Source: Tetradesmus obliquus
Lineage: Eukaryota > Chlorophyta > Chlorophyceae > Sphaeropleales > Scenedesmaceae
Reading direction: 5' to 3'
DNA: 64,000 nucleotides
NCBI GenBank assembly: GCA_030272155.1
Contig: CP126193.1
Coordinates: forward strand, 1,860,001-1,924,000
Under the pieces are notes generated by a model, which was given only the letters and a program-made list of their open reading frames with translations, ran no database searches and was not told where the DNA came from. A program made the translations under genes and the position numbers. Below, one piece after another: positions 11,132 through 22,505 of the stretch. Position 1 is the stretch's first letter. Each line of letters begins with the position of its first letter.

Positions 11132-13307
11132 TCAGATGGTGCAGTATGCTGTATCTGGCACCGAGTCTCCAGCAGGGTTGACCGCAGACACAGTGAACAC
11201 ATACTCCACGCCCCTGTGCAGCCCAGTGAGCGTGTATGCATTGTACACTGTCTCAATCTCCGCAACCCTCTCGCCCGTTTTCAGCTCGTAAGCATCGATT
11301 GAGAAGTGCTGCGTGCAGATGCTGCGGTCACCATTGCCATATGTAAGCTTGATGCTGCTGCCGCCGTCTGCAGTTGCAGTGAAGTCCACTGGAGCTTTCG
11401 GCTCCTGGCTGTGTCTGCAGCCTGGGTTGGAGTCTGCCACGTGCATAGGAGCAGCAGCAGCAGCAGGCGGTGTAGCAGGAGCAGGAGCAGGGGCTGGTTT
11501 GTGCTCTGTGGCTGCAGCAGCTGCTGTTTTGCCAGCTGCTGCTGCTGCAGCAGATGATGATGAGCCTGCAGCCGGCTTGGTGGTGGCATGGTGATTTGCT
11601 GGTGCTGGTGCTGCTGCTGGGGCTGCATGGCTTGTTGCTGCTGGTGCTGCTGCGTGTGTGTGGCTTGCTGGGGGTGTTGCTGGGGTTGCAGTGTGTGCAG
11701 CTGCTGGTTCTGCTGCTGGCGTTGGCGCTGCATTTGTCGTCACTTGTACCAGCGCGCTGTCACCCGCGCCGCCCGGCCACAGCGCCCCCACGTAGATGTT
11801 GTACAGCGTGGCAGGCTTGAGGCCTGTCACTTTGGTCCTGCGCACCTCCATGCCCTCAGTGACTGCAAACACTCGCTCGCCTGCATCACACCAGCAGCAG
11901 CAGCAGCAGCAGCAGGAGCGGTGGCAGCAGCAGCAGCAGAAGTTCGGCCGTTTTCAAATGGTGACCTGGCATCCAGTACCAGAAGTGGGCTGTGGTTCTA
12001 GTCATCAAGCGGGACGCAACCAGCTGCAGCAACTGCAGGCAGTTGTGACAGCGCACGCCAATGCAACTGAGTGTGGAAGCGGCAGTAGCCACCAGTGTGG
12101 CTTTTGCTAGCCGCCTCACCTGTAGCTGCATCAAATGCTCCCACCACAAAGCCAGTCACGCAGGCCTTGTAAGGGTACGGAGCACTGTACAGCAGCTGAA
12201 TGCTGTCGGAGCGCTCTGCAACTGCCCTGGCCTTGACTTTGATAGGCTTCTCTGGCTTGATCGCCGGGTTACAGGAGGGGCTGTCAGGTGTTGTGATGGC
12301 GGCTGTCACAGGTGTTAGCAGCCCGAACTTCCTGCGCAGCAAAAGCATCAGGCAAGGCAATTAATGGTAGACCTCGTGCACAGCAGAGGATTCGACACAG
12401 ATAAACGTTGCAGGGGCCGAGACAAAGATACCGCCTGCAGCTGCTTTTTGCTGCACATGCTTGAGGGCACATCGTTGAGGAATGTGTGATGATCAGCGAG
12501 GCATGCTGCTGGCAGCATCCCTGTTCTGCTGCGTGATCATGCTGTCACACACTGCCAAGGTGCCGCACTCACTTGCTGATAGGCACAACCTCCACACGAT
12601 AGGCGGTTTTGGGCCTCAGGTTTTCCAGGGACGCTCTGGTCTTTGCGCCGACTATGGTCAGGTAGGGCTGGGAGCCCTGGGCAGCTGTTGCCAGCCATAC
12701 CCGCACTGGGAAGCAGCAGCACACATGTCAGACAGGCAAGAAGCACAGACAGTCAGCAGTGAGGGCGGCACTCCATGAGGGAAGGCAGATTGTGGATAAA
12801 GTGTCTGTTGGCACCTATCAAGGCGCTGCGTACAGCCTCACGGCTGCGGTTCCCGTTGAGTCTCCACGCACGGTCACGCCCGCTATGCCGCACATCTCAA
12901 CTAGGGTTACTCGGCAGTGCCTGTGCACGAATACTAGCTAATGCTGTTCTGAGCACGAATTTGGCTCACTGCGAGCCGGTAGCCTTTCCTATTCCACAAT
13001 CACGCCCTGTGTCACTGGCCGGGTGATACTCGTCGAGTATCCTTGAAACCCTCCACGTGGTGCACGCCAGGACTTGTCAATCACATCAGAGCTTACCCAT
13101 ATACTGATCGACGCAATCCTTCGCGCTGGGGGTCCAAGATGCCTTCACTGCCATGTTGGGAGGACTGTAGGGAACGGCCCTCAACTTCAGCTGTGCAGCC
13201 CCTGCGGATGGCCTTGCAGTGCATTCACCCTCTGCTAAGTTGAACTCTATGACTATGCATGCTAAGGCAAGCGCCAACGCACGGCACCACATTCTTGTCG
13301 TTCTCAT
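11132..13307 (-). CDS. secreted protein with three fibronectin type III domains (FN3-B)
   Basis: Four exons on the minus strand: 13307-13097, 12705-12573, 12331-12120 and 11880-11132 (434 aa, sum divisible by three). I chose the ATG at 13307 because the preceding in-frame codon is GTG. Residues 1-27 form a signal peptide (MRTTRMWCRALALALAC and on). Domain 1 spans exons 1-2, domain 2 spans exons 3-4, and domain 3 is at the C-terminus after a long Ala/Pro/Gln/Thr-rich linker. Each domain repeats the Cys pair of FN3-A (spacing 33-36). The first three introns match FN3-A in position and phase (1, 2, 1), which shows duplication of an already intron-containing gene; the fourth FN3-A intron is absent here. 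The protein ends PDTAYCTI without the basic tail. An extracellular adhesive or binding role is inferred from the fold only. Confidence 0.86.
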
Positions 13308-14010
13308 CACGAAGGCGGACGCATGGCATCAACTATTCAAAAACGGTTAAAGTAACTTGAGAGTTAAATGATTCTGCTGTACAATCACCCGCAGAAGCCT
13401 GCGAAAAGCAGGGACTCTCGTGGCCGATATGACATGTTGTCCTGCAGATGCCAGGTCAGCCAGTCACTCCTGCCCTTTGCGCGAGCTATCCGTGACGTCG
13501 CCGCTGCGTAATGCAGACCACATTATAATCAGACTTTTATCGTAGCGTTTTCGGTGAAGAGTCGGCTTAGATAGCAGCCTGCACCTGTGTTGTCCTACTA
13601 CTTGTGCTACTAGTGATCACTAGTCATGACTAGCAGAATAAAGAACTGCAGGGAGGACAATACTTTCTGCAACAGCTGCATGCAACATATTGCTCACTCA
13701 GCAGGCCAGGGCTGGGCTGCCTGGCATGTCTGCAGCTCTTAATCAGCAGCAGGAGACCTCTCCAAGTGCGGTTATCCACATGCAGCTGCCTAAATGGCAA
13801 ACCCAGCACCGTTGCACACGAGATCAACTCTGTTACAGCTGCTACCCTTGCAACACTCAGCCTGAGGCTGTTCAGACCAACCAGACCCCTATGTACGCGG
13901 TGAAGGATCGCACGTTGGTCAGGTCTGGCAACCAATGCAGCAACTGCAGCCCAGCTCCGCCGCCAGCAACAGCAACAGCAGCAGCTGCAGCCGGCCCTAT
14001 CTTCCAAACC
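13308..14010. other. intergenic region between FN3-B and the OPR-like gene
   Basis: About 700 bp. It should contain the promoter of FN3-B and the 3' UTR of the OPR-like gene, both on the minus strand. A cluster of CTAGT/ACTAG words with local inverted symmetry lies at about 13594-13632; a similar word cluster is near 57440-57460. No gene seen. Confidence 0.5.
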
Positions 14011-16019
14011 CTAATCCTCAGCCGGCCCTTCACTCCAAACCCTGTTCCTTGACATCCTCGCCAGGCGCTGCGGCTCCCACTGGCGCGGCCACACAGCAGC
14101 AGCCCGCTGCCGCATATGCAGCACTGCCAGCCTCCTGGCAGCCAGCACCACTGCAGCACTGCGCTGCTGCTGCCGCAGGGCAACAGCAGACCGCCTGCCA
14201 GCAGCCACACCACGCTCCACACCATGCTGCTGCTGCTGCTGCTGCTGCCCTGTGGATGCTCTGGTGCTTGCTGCATCTGCAGCTGCTGCTGCTGCTGCTG
14301 CTGAGCTGCTGTGCCCTTGTTGGCGCTTGTGCTGCGCAGCCACGTGGCCCCTTCGCAGCGCAGCACGCTGCTGCCTCCGCATGCGCTGGAACTGCTGCCA
14401 AATGCGCGCATCACGCTGCTGCTGCTGCTGCTGGGAGTGCATGTCCACGCCCCAGCTCACTCTGTTGAGCTCCCGCACCAGCCGATACTGCAGCTTGCCG
14501 ACTGTATGGCTGCCGCGGTAGCGCCAGCAGCGCACCAGCGCAAAGTGCATCACCCGGAGCTGCCAGTTGCGCACAGCTTCAACACTGCTGCCGCTGCCAG
14601 CTGATGCGGCAGCGGAGCTAAGTGCTGGCTGAGCAACGGTTGGCGTGCTGCTGGCTGTTGCGCGCTGCTGCTGTTGCTGCTGCTGCTGCTGCTTGCGTGC
14701 TGCTATGACGTGTAGTGCTGCTGTGTCAGCAAAGTCATCCAGCCAGGCTTGAGGAGGCACCACAGACAGCTGCGCCAGGCACCAGCACAGCTGCAGGCAC
14801 AGCACAGCAACAGCAGATGCAGAACGGGCAAACACAGCACAGCATCAGGATTGAGCCGATACACGCAGATATACGCGTGAACAACTGCTGTTAGCAGACT
14901 GAGTCTGAGGCACTGATGGACCTGCCTGCCTAACACCACCAAAAACTGCATAAAGAAAACCCGAGCCCTACATACAGGGAAACATAACGAAACCGCAGCT
15001 CACCTGCATGAGCTCCTCAAAGCGCAGCATGCGCAGCTTGCCCTGTCACAATTTGCTACCAGCGTAACCCCAGACCAGAGCCAGCCCTGCCAAGCACCAC
15101 CCTACACATCATGCAGCATAAACACAACAGCCTCAGCCGCAGCTCCCTACCTGCGCCAGCTCCTCAAAGCGCAGCATGCGCAGCTTGCCCTGCGCCCGCA
15201 GCAGCAGCGCCCGCAGCCAGCCGCCGCCCGGCCGCACCCGCAGCTGCACCAGCGCCAGCAGCAGCCCCACCAGCGACGAGCCGCGGTACAGCGCCATATC
15301 GCGTCCAGCCAGCTGCAGCAGCTGCTGCAGCAGCGGCAGCGGCGGCCGGCAGCGCAGCAGCACCATCGACTGCAGCAGGTGCAGAAGCGCGCCGGCTGGC
15401 AGCACACCTGCTGTCGCACTGCTGCTGGATCCGGAGCTTGCAGCTGCTGCTGCTGCTGCTGCTGCTGCTGCTATTGCAGGCATCAAGTAGGCCAGCCACT
15501 GCTGCTTGTCAGCCGGGCCGAGGCTGCCGATGCTCCAAGCTGCCAATCCCAAGGACTCAGGATCCAGCTGGGTGAGGTATGGCTGCAGTGCAGCACAAAC
15601 CCCAGACCTGAACCCGGCAGAGCACTGGAACGGCTGAGGAGGGCTTCTGCTACTGCTGCTGCTGCTGGCGATAACAGCAGCTGCTGCTGCCTCAGCTGAG
15701 TGTCGCCGTGCTGCTTGGCGACGGCACTGCATCGATTGCAGGAGAAGCAGCTGCACCCACGCATGGAGCAGCAGCACAGCTGCTGCAGGCCTGCAGCGTG
15801 GGCCGGAGGGGTGCTGCAGCCCCTGCATATGGAACAGCACAGCAGCCTCAACAGCAGCGTACCAGCGCTGCGGCAGCCGCCAGGCGTTATGTGTTACTAA
15901 CAGTCGCAACATAACAGTCAGCTGCTCCGGACTCACGCAGCTGCTGTGCGTGCTGCTGAGCTGCGGCTGGATGGCAGCAGCAAACTTAAACAACCAGCGA
16001 GCATGAAGCAACACCAACA

Positions 16020-16050
<31 letters not shown>

Positions 16051-16696
16051 AAATACGTTCTCTCCTTGTTGCCGGGTGCTTAGTGCCTCCTGCTGCTGGC
16101 TGTGCTGCTGCAGGTGCTGCTGTAGCTCCTCCAAACTCTGCAGGGCACCAATAGCTTGACTGCCAGGCAGCTGCTGCCACTGCTGCCGAGGCCCCTGGCG
16201 CTGCTGCCTGCCTGCCGGCTGCTGCTCTGCTACAGCCAGCAGCGCGTCCCGCAGCTGCTGCAGCACTGCTGCTGTTGCGCCTGCAGCTGGCAAGCTAAGG
16301 CTGCTGCTGCTGCTGTGCGCAATCGGTGCTCCTGCTGAGCATGTGGTAGCATGCACTGGTGCTGCTGCCCTCTCCACATTCGCTCTGTACGTTTCAACAG
16401 GGGTTGCAGTTCTGCCGAGCAGCTGCTGCTGCTGCTGCTGCTGCACAGTATCCAGGACTGTAGCCAGCTTGGCTGCTGCAGCAAGGGCAACACACAGGTC
16501 GCGCGGAGCGGCAGCAGCTGCACCACTGCCTGGCGCTGCTGCTACTGCCAACAGGAGCGGCTGCAGGCACTGACTGTGCAAGATGCTGTGCACCACCTGC
16601 CTGCTGCTGCTGCTGCTGCTGCTGCTGGAAAACCTTGTCGCTGCCATGCTGTGACTGCTGCCACTGCCAGCCCCAAGCTGGTGTACTGCTGTCTGA

Positions 16697-16727
<31 letters not shown>

Positions 16728-17106
16728 CTAGCTCTGCCAAAGCTGCCAGCTGCCACAGCACTGCAGCAGCATCGCCAGGCTCCACCTGCTGCTGCTGCTG
16801 TTTGGCTGACCTGTCCTGGCTGCTGCTGCTGCTGCTGCCGTTGCTGAGGCTAGCAGCAGCCAGCAGCTGCAGCAGCAGCGCTTTCGGCAACAGTAGCCCC
16901 ACATCAGCTGACAGGCTCAGCACTGCAGCCAGCTGCTTCAGCTGCAGTCCCTGCTGCAGCAGCACACCGCCAGGCTGGCAGCAGCAGTGCATTGCACTAG
17001 TCAGCAGCTGCAGCACCTGCTGCTGCCGCTGCTGGATGCCCAGCTGCTGCTGATGCAGTGTCTGTTCCTGCTGCTGCTGCTGTTGCTGCAGGCTGTTGTT
17101 GAGTGT

Positions 17107-17140
<34 letters not shown>

Positions 17141-17967
17141 CGCCATGCTGGGCCCTGCAGCTGCTGCAGCTGCTGTTGCTGCTGCCTGCGCAGGAGCAGC
17201 AGCCGCTGCTGCAGCAGCAGCTGCGTCTGTGATTCCTGCTGCTGCACCGGTTGTGACCCAGCAGCCTGCAGCTGACCGCGGCCAGCAGTAGCTGCTGCTG
17301 GAAGCACAGTCGCTTGCTGCTGCATTGGCTGCTGGCTTGCTGTCCCCGCCAGTTGCACCTGCTGCTGCTGCTGCTGCTGCTGCGGCCACTCCTCGCCCGA
17401 ATCCTGCTGCAGCAGCCACGCCGCGCCCTGAAGCACATTCACCAGCGCGGCACCGTTGAGCTCAGCAGCAGCTGAGCCAGACGCAACATGCTGCAGCAGC
17501 TGCAGCAGCAGGGCCACAGGCTGGTTCAGGCCCTGTGGCTGCAGCACTGCTGCACCCCTCAGCAGTAGAGCTGTCTCCTTTGCAGAAAAACCTCGGACTG
17601 CTGTGCTGGTTGACTGCTGGTGCTGCTGGGGGTTGCTGTCAATGCTGCTGTTGCTGCTGGCGCCTGCGTCAGCAGCTGCCAAGTCTGCTGCGTGCTGCAG
17701 CAGCTGCAGAGCTAATGACTGCACGACCTCATGCTCCACTTTTTGCAGTCCCTGCTGCTGCTGCTGCTGCTGCTGCTGCAGCGCCATCAGCTGCTGTGTT
17801 GCTGCCACAGTGTGGATATGCTGCACTGCTGGCCAGCTGGCATGCAGCACTGCAGCGAGCTCACTGGGGCTGCCTGCATGCTTCAGCAGCTGAGTCAGCT
17901 GCTTGCCAAACACAAGCGGCCTCACAACAGGGCCAGATACTGCTGCTACTGCGCTGCGCTCCTTGGC

Positions 17968-18008
<41 letters not shown>

Positions 18009-18831
18009 GAGCTTGTGCTGTTGCCAAGCTTGCATGCGAGCTGTTGTTGTGCTGTGGCTGTGCACTGCCTCCCAGCTGCTGCTGCTGCTGCTGCTGTTGG
18101 CAGGGTTGCTGCAGCAGCACCTGGTACCATGCTGCCCCAGGGTGCAGGCGCAGCTGCACAACAGCCCACAAGATGTGCCCTTTGTGAGCGGCAGTGAAGG
18201 CAGCTGTGTGCTGCTTTGCAAGCTCCAGCAACATCTCAGCAGCCTCTGACTGCTGCTGCTGCTGCTGCTGCTGGTCGTCAAGTTGCAGGAGGGTCTTGAA
18301 GCCCGCAGCTACATGGATATGGTTGATGGCGCTGCGCTGCTGCTGCAGCAGCCCTGCGAGCTCTTCCACATCTCTTGCTGCACTGATCTTGCGCGTAAGT
18401 GCGGGACCCTGCTGCTGCTTCTGCTGCTGTCGCTGAGGGTGTTGTGGGCTACTCTTGTTACTAGCGTATGCTGTGATGCTTTCCTGCAGCCTGTGGGTGT
18501 GCAGTGGCCGTTGAGGGAGTGGGTGCACACCAGGTGATTTCTTTGCAGCACTGGCATGCTGGCTCTGCGAGTGCCTGCTAGCCACTACAGTTTCAACATG
18601 AGGCGTCTGTTGCTGTTCAGAGGGGTTCCTGCGTATGCTGTTGCTTATAAAGCCGGATGAAGGTTCCTTGTGTTGAGCAGCCAGACTGTGTGTGGTGGTC
18701 CCTGCTGCTGCTGCCACTGCGCCACCCCGCTGGTAAGCAGTGACAGTATTGGTGTATGTAGCAATTCCAGAGCCATGTTTGCGTGAGCTCAGCCACCCGT
18801 GCGGCACAGCCCACGTGAAAGCCAGTGGCAT
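14011..18831 (-). CDS. octotricopeptide (OPR)/FASTK-like glutamine-rich protein
   Basis: A 3.7-kb first coding exon (18831-15151) and a last exon (14790-14011, stop TAG) join in phase 0 to give about 1486 aa. Segments such as ELAGLLQQQRSAINHIHVAA and ELAAVLHASWPAVQHIHTVA follow the OPR consensus (Leu-rich helix, then N/QHIH). Downstream Leu-rich helices and LAQLSVVPPQAWLDDF resemble the FASTK-like part of algal OPR proteins. Known OPR proteins bind specific organelle mRNAs, so organelle RNA processing or translation is inferred. Runs of Gln, Ser and Ala interrupt the repeats throughout. No RAP domain is seen. The start is uncertain: the frame is open to 19173, with ATGs at 19047 and 18990, but 19121 is the start of the divergent biotin carboxylase gene, so I favour 18831. 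An in-frame 39-nt copy of the exon end sits in the intron (15004-15042). Confidence 0.65.
15004..15042 (-). repeat. 39-nt microexon copy of the OPR-like exon end
   Basis: The segment repeats the last 39 nt of the upstream exon (15189-15151, encoding GKLRMLRFEELAQ) with only a few changes, giving GKLRMLRFEELMQ. It is bordered by a possible acceptor (GTGACAG) and a good donor (GTGAGC) on the minus strand. Being 13 codons in phase 0, it could be spliced in without a frameshift. Confidence 0.8.
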
Positions 18832-19120
18832 GCTATGCTGCACAGATATCGCTATATCATCATAGGCAATGAGTATAGAGAAAAACGTTAAACTGCTGAT
18901 TGGACCGATCAAACTACCTGGCCGACTCGAGTGACCATACAGGTCAGCAGCGAAACCTGTTACTTCGTGTCGACGGGCCCCGACACCCATTGTGCCTCCT
19001 GGCAGCAAAGTTCTACGCCTTACCGATACTCCTGCCCCGAGCTGCATAGAAGCAAGGTGCTTGAGGGCGAACTGGAACTGTCTGCGCTGCAACTCGAAAC
19101 GCTTGCAAGTCCTGCTTAAG
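18832..19120. promoter_or_regulatory. probable bidirectional promoter, OPR-like gene / biotin carboxylase
   Basis: The two divergent start codons favoured here (18831 on -, 19121 on +) are 289 bp apart, so both promoters must share this stretch. It is more AT-rich than its surroundings near 18850-18900. No element can be named with confidence. Confidence 0.45.
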
Positions 19121-20748
19121 ATGCAGCAAGCTCTGAGGAGCAGGCAGTGCGCTGGCGCACAGGTAAGATTCAAAGCGACCAGCTGCGGCCCAATTGACGC
19201 CGACGCTGATCGCGTCGACCCACACTTGACTGAATCGAGCTAGTGCCGAGCCCTGCCTTAACGCTGCCAAGCTCATTGCCTGAGATCTCACATTTAAATA
19301 TTCTTTGTATTCATCCTTTTACATTTGGCGTGCTGCAGCGCCAGGCCTCCGGCCGCAGTGCCTTCCTAGGGCAGAGGCAGTGCAGCAGCACCCTGACTGC
19401 TGCCCGGGCACAGGGCGTCAGCCGCAAGACCACCGCAAACACACAGGCCAGCTTCCAGAAGGTTCTCATTGCAAACCGTGGCGAGATTGCTGTCAGGATC
19501 ATCCGAGCCTGCAAGGAGCTGGGCCTGCAGACAGTCGCAGTGTACTCCACTGCAGACAAGCAGTCGCTGCATGTGTACGTGAGTGCCAGCACAGCAGTGT
19601 GACCGCAGCAACTCAGAAGTGACATCACACCTGCAGGGACATCGGTGTGAGGGCTGCATGTTGGGGACAGCACTCAATATCTAGTGGTGTGCTGATGTAC
19701 TGTGGTGGTACAGGTTTCGTGCTCTGCGCACTAGCTGCAGTGACGCTGGGGACAGCAGCGGACTGGCAACGTGCTATGCTCGTGCAGCTCGAATGTCCTT
19801 CATTCATGCATAACAACAGCAGAACTTCTGTGCGCTGCTCTGGCATCTATGAGTGTGGAACCTTTGTGCCGCAACGCTGTTACTGGCTTGCCGACATCCC
19901 ACAGCACACCTGCTCACCTTGCTGACCCCGCTGCTGCTGCCGCCGCCACCACCACTGCTGCCGCTGCTGCTGCTGCCGCCACCACCGCTGCTGCTGCTGC
20001 TGCTGCTGCCGCCTGCGCAGCTCGCTGACGAGGCTGTGTGCATTGGCGAGGCGCCCAGCAGCGAGAGCTACCTCAATGTGCCCAACCTGCTGGCAGCAGC
20101 AGTCAGCCGCGGTGCGCAGGCAGTGCACCCGGTGAGGGCCCAGCAGCAGCAGCAGCAGCAGCAGCAGCTGACAGGTGTTCTGTGACAGTTGTTGTGGTCG
20201 GTCGGGTAGTTTGAGAGCATGTCTCGCATGTGCGGCGTTGACAGGGCGCCTGCAGAGGCAGCAGCAGGAAGCAGCGTCCTTTGAAGGTTGTGTATCTTCG
20301 TTGCTGGGTTAGGCGTGGTGCAGTGCTGTGCATAGGCAGTATCTTTAGCAGCAATCAGGGTCAGCTCAGCTGAGAACGATGTCGCTTGCTGCTGAAAGAG
20401 GCCTACTCTTGTCAATGCCCTGGCAACACTGGCTATCTACAGACTGGTTTGTGAAGTACAATGGTCGGCTGCTGCCAGTGCGTTGGGTATGCGGCACTGC
20501 AGCGGCATACATGCCGGCAGCAGCAGCACACTGGTAATGCTAATGTGTGGGGCATGGCACCTCTGGTGCACCGCAGTGCGGTGCTGTCACCAGACAGCGG
20601 CTCGCAGCTAGCTCATGTAGCAAACACTTCAGCTCCGTGCCCCCATCACAACAACAGACCCTTCAGCGCAGATCATTTTGTGACCCTTTTCAAGGGCCTA
20701 TCAACTCCTTGTCTGACGCGCTGCTGCCACCACCACTGCTGCTGCTGC

Positions 20749-20798
<50 letters not shown>

Positions 20799-22463
20799 CA
20801 CACACCAATGCAGGGCTACGGCTTCCTGAGTGAGAACGCGGGCTTTGTGGACATCCACGCTTTGTCCCTCTCCTGACGCGCTGCTGCCACGCTGCTGCTG
20901 CTGCTGCTGCTGCTGCCAGGGCTACGGCTTCCTGAGTGAGAACGCGGGCTTTGTGGACATCTGCGCTGACCACGGCCTGGAGTTCATCGGGCCCAAGCCC
21001 GCACAGATCCGCATGATGGGAGACAAGTCCACAGCACGCGACACCATGAAGGTCCGCCGCTAGTGCCTTGCGCAGTTACGCTGGTTGTTTGCAGAGCGTT
21101 TGGGCATGTGTACGCTTGCCCCTGTCCGTCTGCGTCTGCACCTTCACAGCCTGGGTAGCAGCGGCACCGTGCTGGCATGTAGGCACTGCCGCCGGGCATG
21201 CTGATCCTCTGTCGTGAGCAGCCTGAGCCATGTGCGACCCGCACACTAGGCACGTGCGACCTGCCAAGCAGGCAAATGTGGAGGCCACAGATACGTTATC
21301 GCCGTGGCTGCCCTGCCAGCACACAGCAACACCACCAGCACAGCCCTGCTGCCTGATGCTGTGCTGCCACCTGCTGCTGCTGCTGCTGCTGCTGCGTGCA
21401 GAAAGCCGGCGTACCGACCGTGCCCGGATCTGAGGGCCTCATTCAAGATGAGAAGGATGCGCTGGCGGTGGCTGACGTGGTGGGCTTCCCGCTCATGATC
21501 AAGGCCACGGCAGGTGCGAGGCCACGGCTTGGGGTTTGTGTGGGGTTGTGGTTGAACGGTTCAGGGTTCGGTCAAGGTTTGGGGGTGTGGTTTGGGCGTG
21601 ATGGGCTTGCTGCTCATGATCAAGGCCAGGCCACGGCAGCTTCACCTTGCCACATCCTGCGCTGACACACTAACTGCCTGCTTCTGCCGCCGCTGCTGCC
21701 GCTGCTGCTTCCCCTATCACAGGTGGCGGTGGCCACGGCATGCGCCTGGCCACCAAGCCAGAGGACTCCTGCCGATGCTCAAACCTCCCACTCACCTGAC
21801 CTGCATCCTGCTGCTGCCGCATTTCCTCTCTGCTGCTGCTGCTGCTGCTGCTGCCAGGCGGTGGCGGCCGTGGTATGCGCCTGGCCACCAAGCCGGAGGA
21901 CTTCCTGCCCATGCTCAAGGCGGCGCAGCAGGAGGCGGAGGCGGCCTTTGGCAACGGCGCCGTGTACATCGAGCGCTACGTGCAGAACCCGCGCCACATT
22001 GAGTTCCAGGTGCGAGGGTGAAAGGCAGAAAGTGAAGTCAAGGGACGCATCTATACAGTAAATGCATGTGAACATCGAGTGCTACGTGCAGAACCCGCGC
22101 CACATTGAGTTCCAGGTGCGAGGAGGGTGTGGGAGATGGTGCAAAGTGCACTGGCTGATGCGGTGTTGTCGAATGCCGAACAAGGTTTGGAGAAGCACTG
22201 GTTGGTGGTGCTGAACCAGCGGTACATGGAGTTTCCATTCCAGGTGCAATTGTGGGGGCGCATGGCAGGTTGTGAAGTATGCTGGCTGATGGGGTGTTAC
22301 CACATGCTGCGTGTGCTGCCAGGCTGGACCCCTACAATTTACTGCCGCCTTCTTCTTCTGCTGCTGCTGCTCCCCCTGCCTGTGCTCTCCTTTTCCCAGG
22401 TGCTTGGTGACAAGTTTGGCAACGTGGTGCACCTGGCTTGCCTCCTCCTTAAAGCAGCACTGC

Positions 22464-22505
<42 letters not shown>

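Noticed and set aside
15133-18537. Many long plus-strand frames antisense to the OPR-like exon
   Set aside because: They are Leu, Ala or Cys readings of the CTG-rich complement of a glutamine-rich exon and have no independent support.
19047-19173. Upstream start for the OPR-like gene
   Set aside because: The frame is open to a TTG at 19173 and has an ATG at 19047, but this overlaps or crowds the first exon of biotin carboxylase at 19121, and the encoded stretch looks like promoter sequence.
20814-20870. Second real exon 4 of biotin carboxylase
   Set aside because: The copy stops matching after 43 bases and meets a stop soon after, so it cannot replace exon 4.
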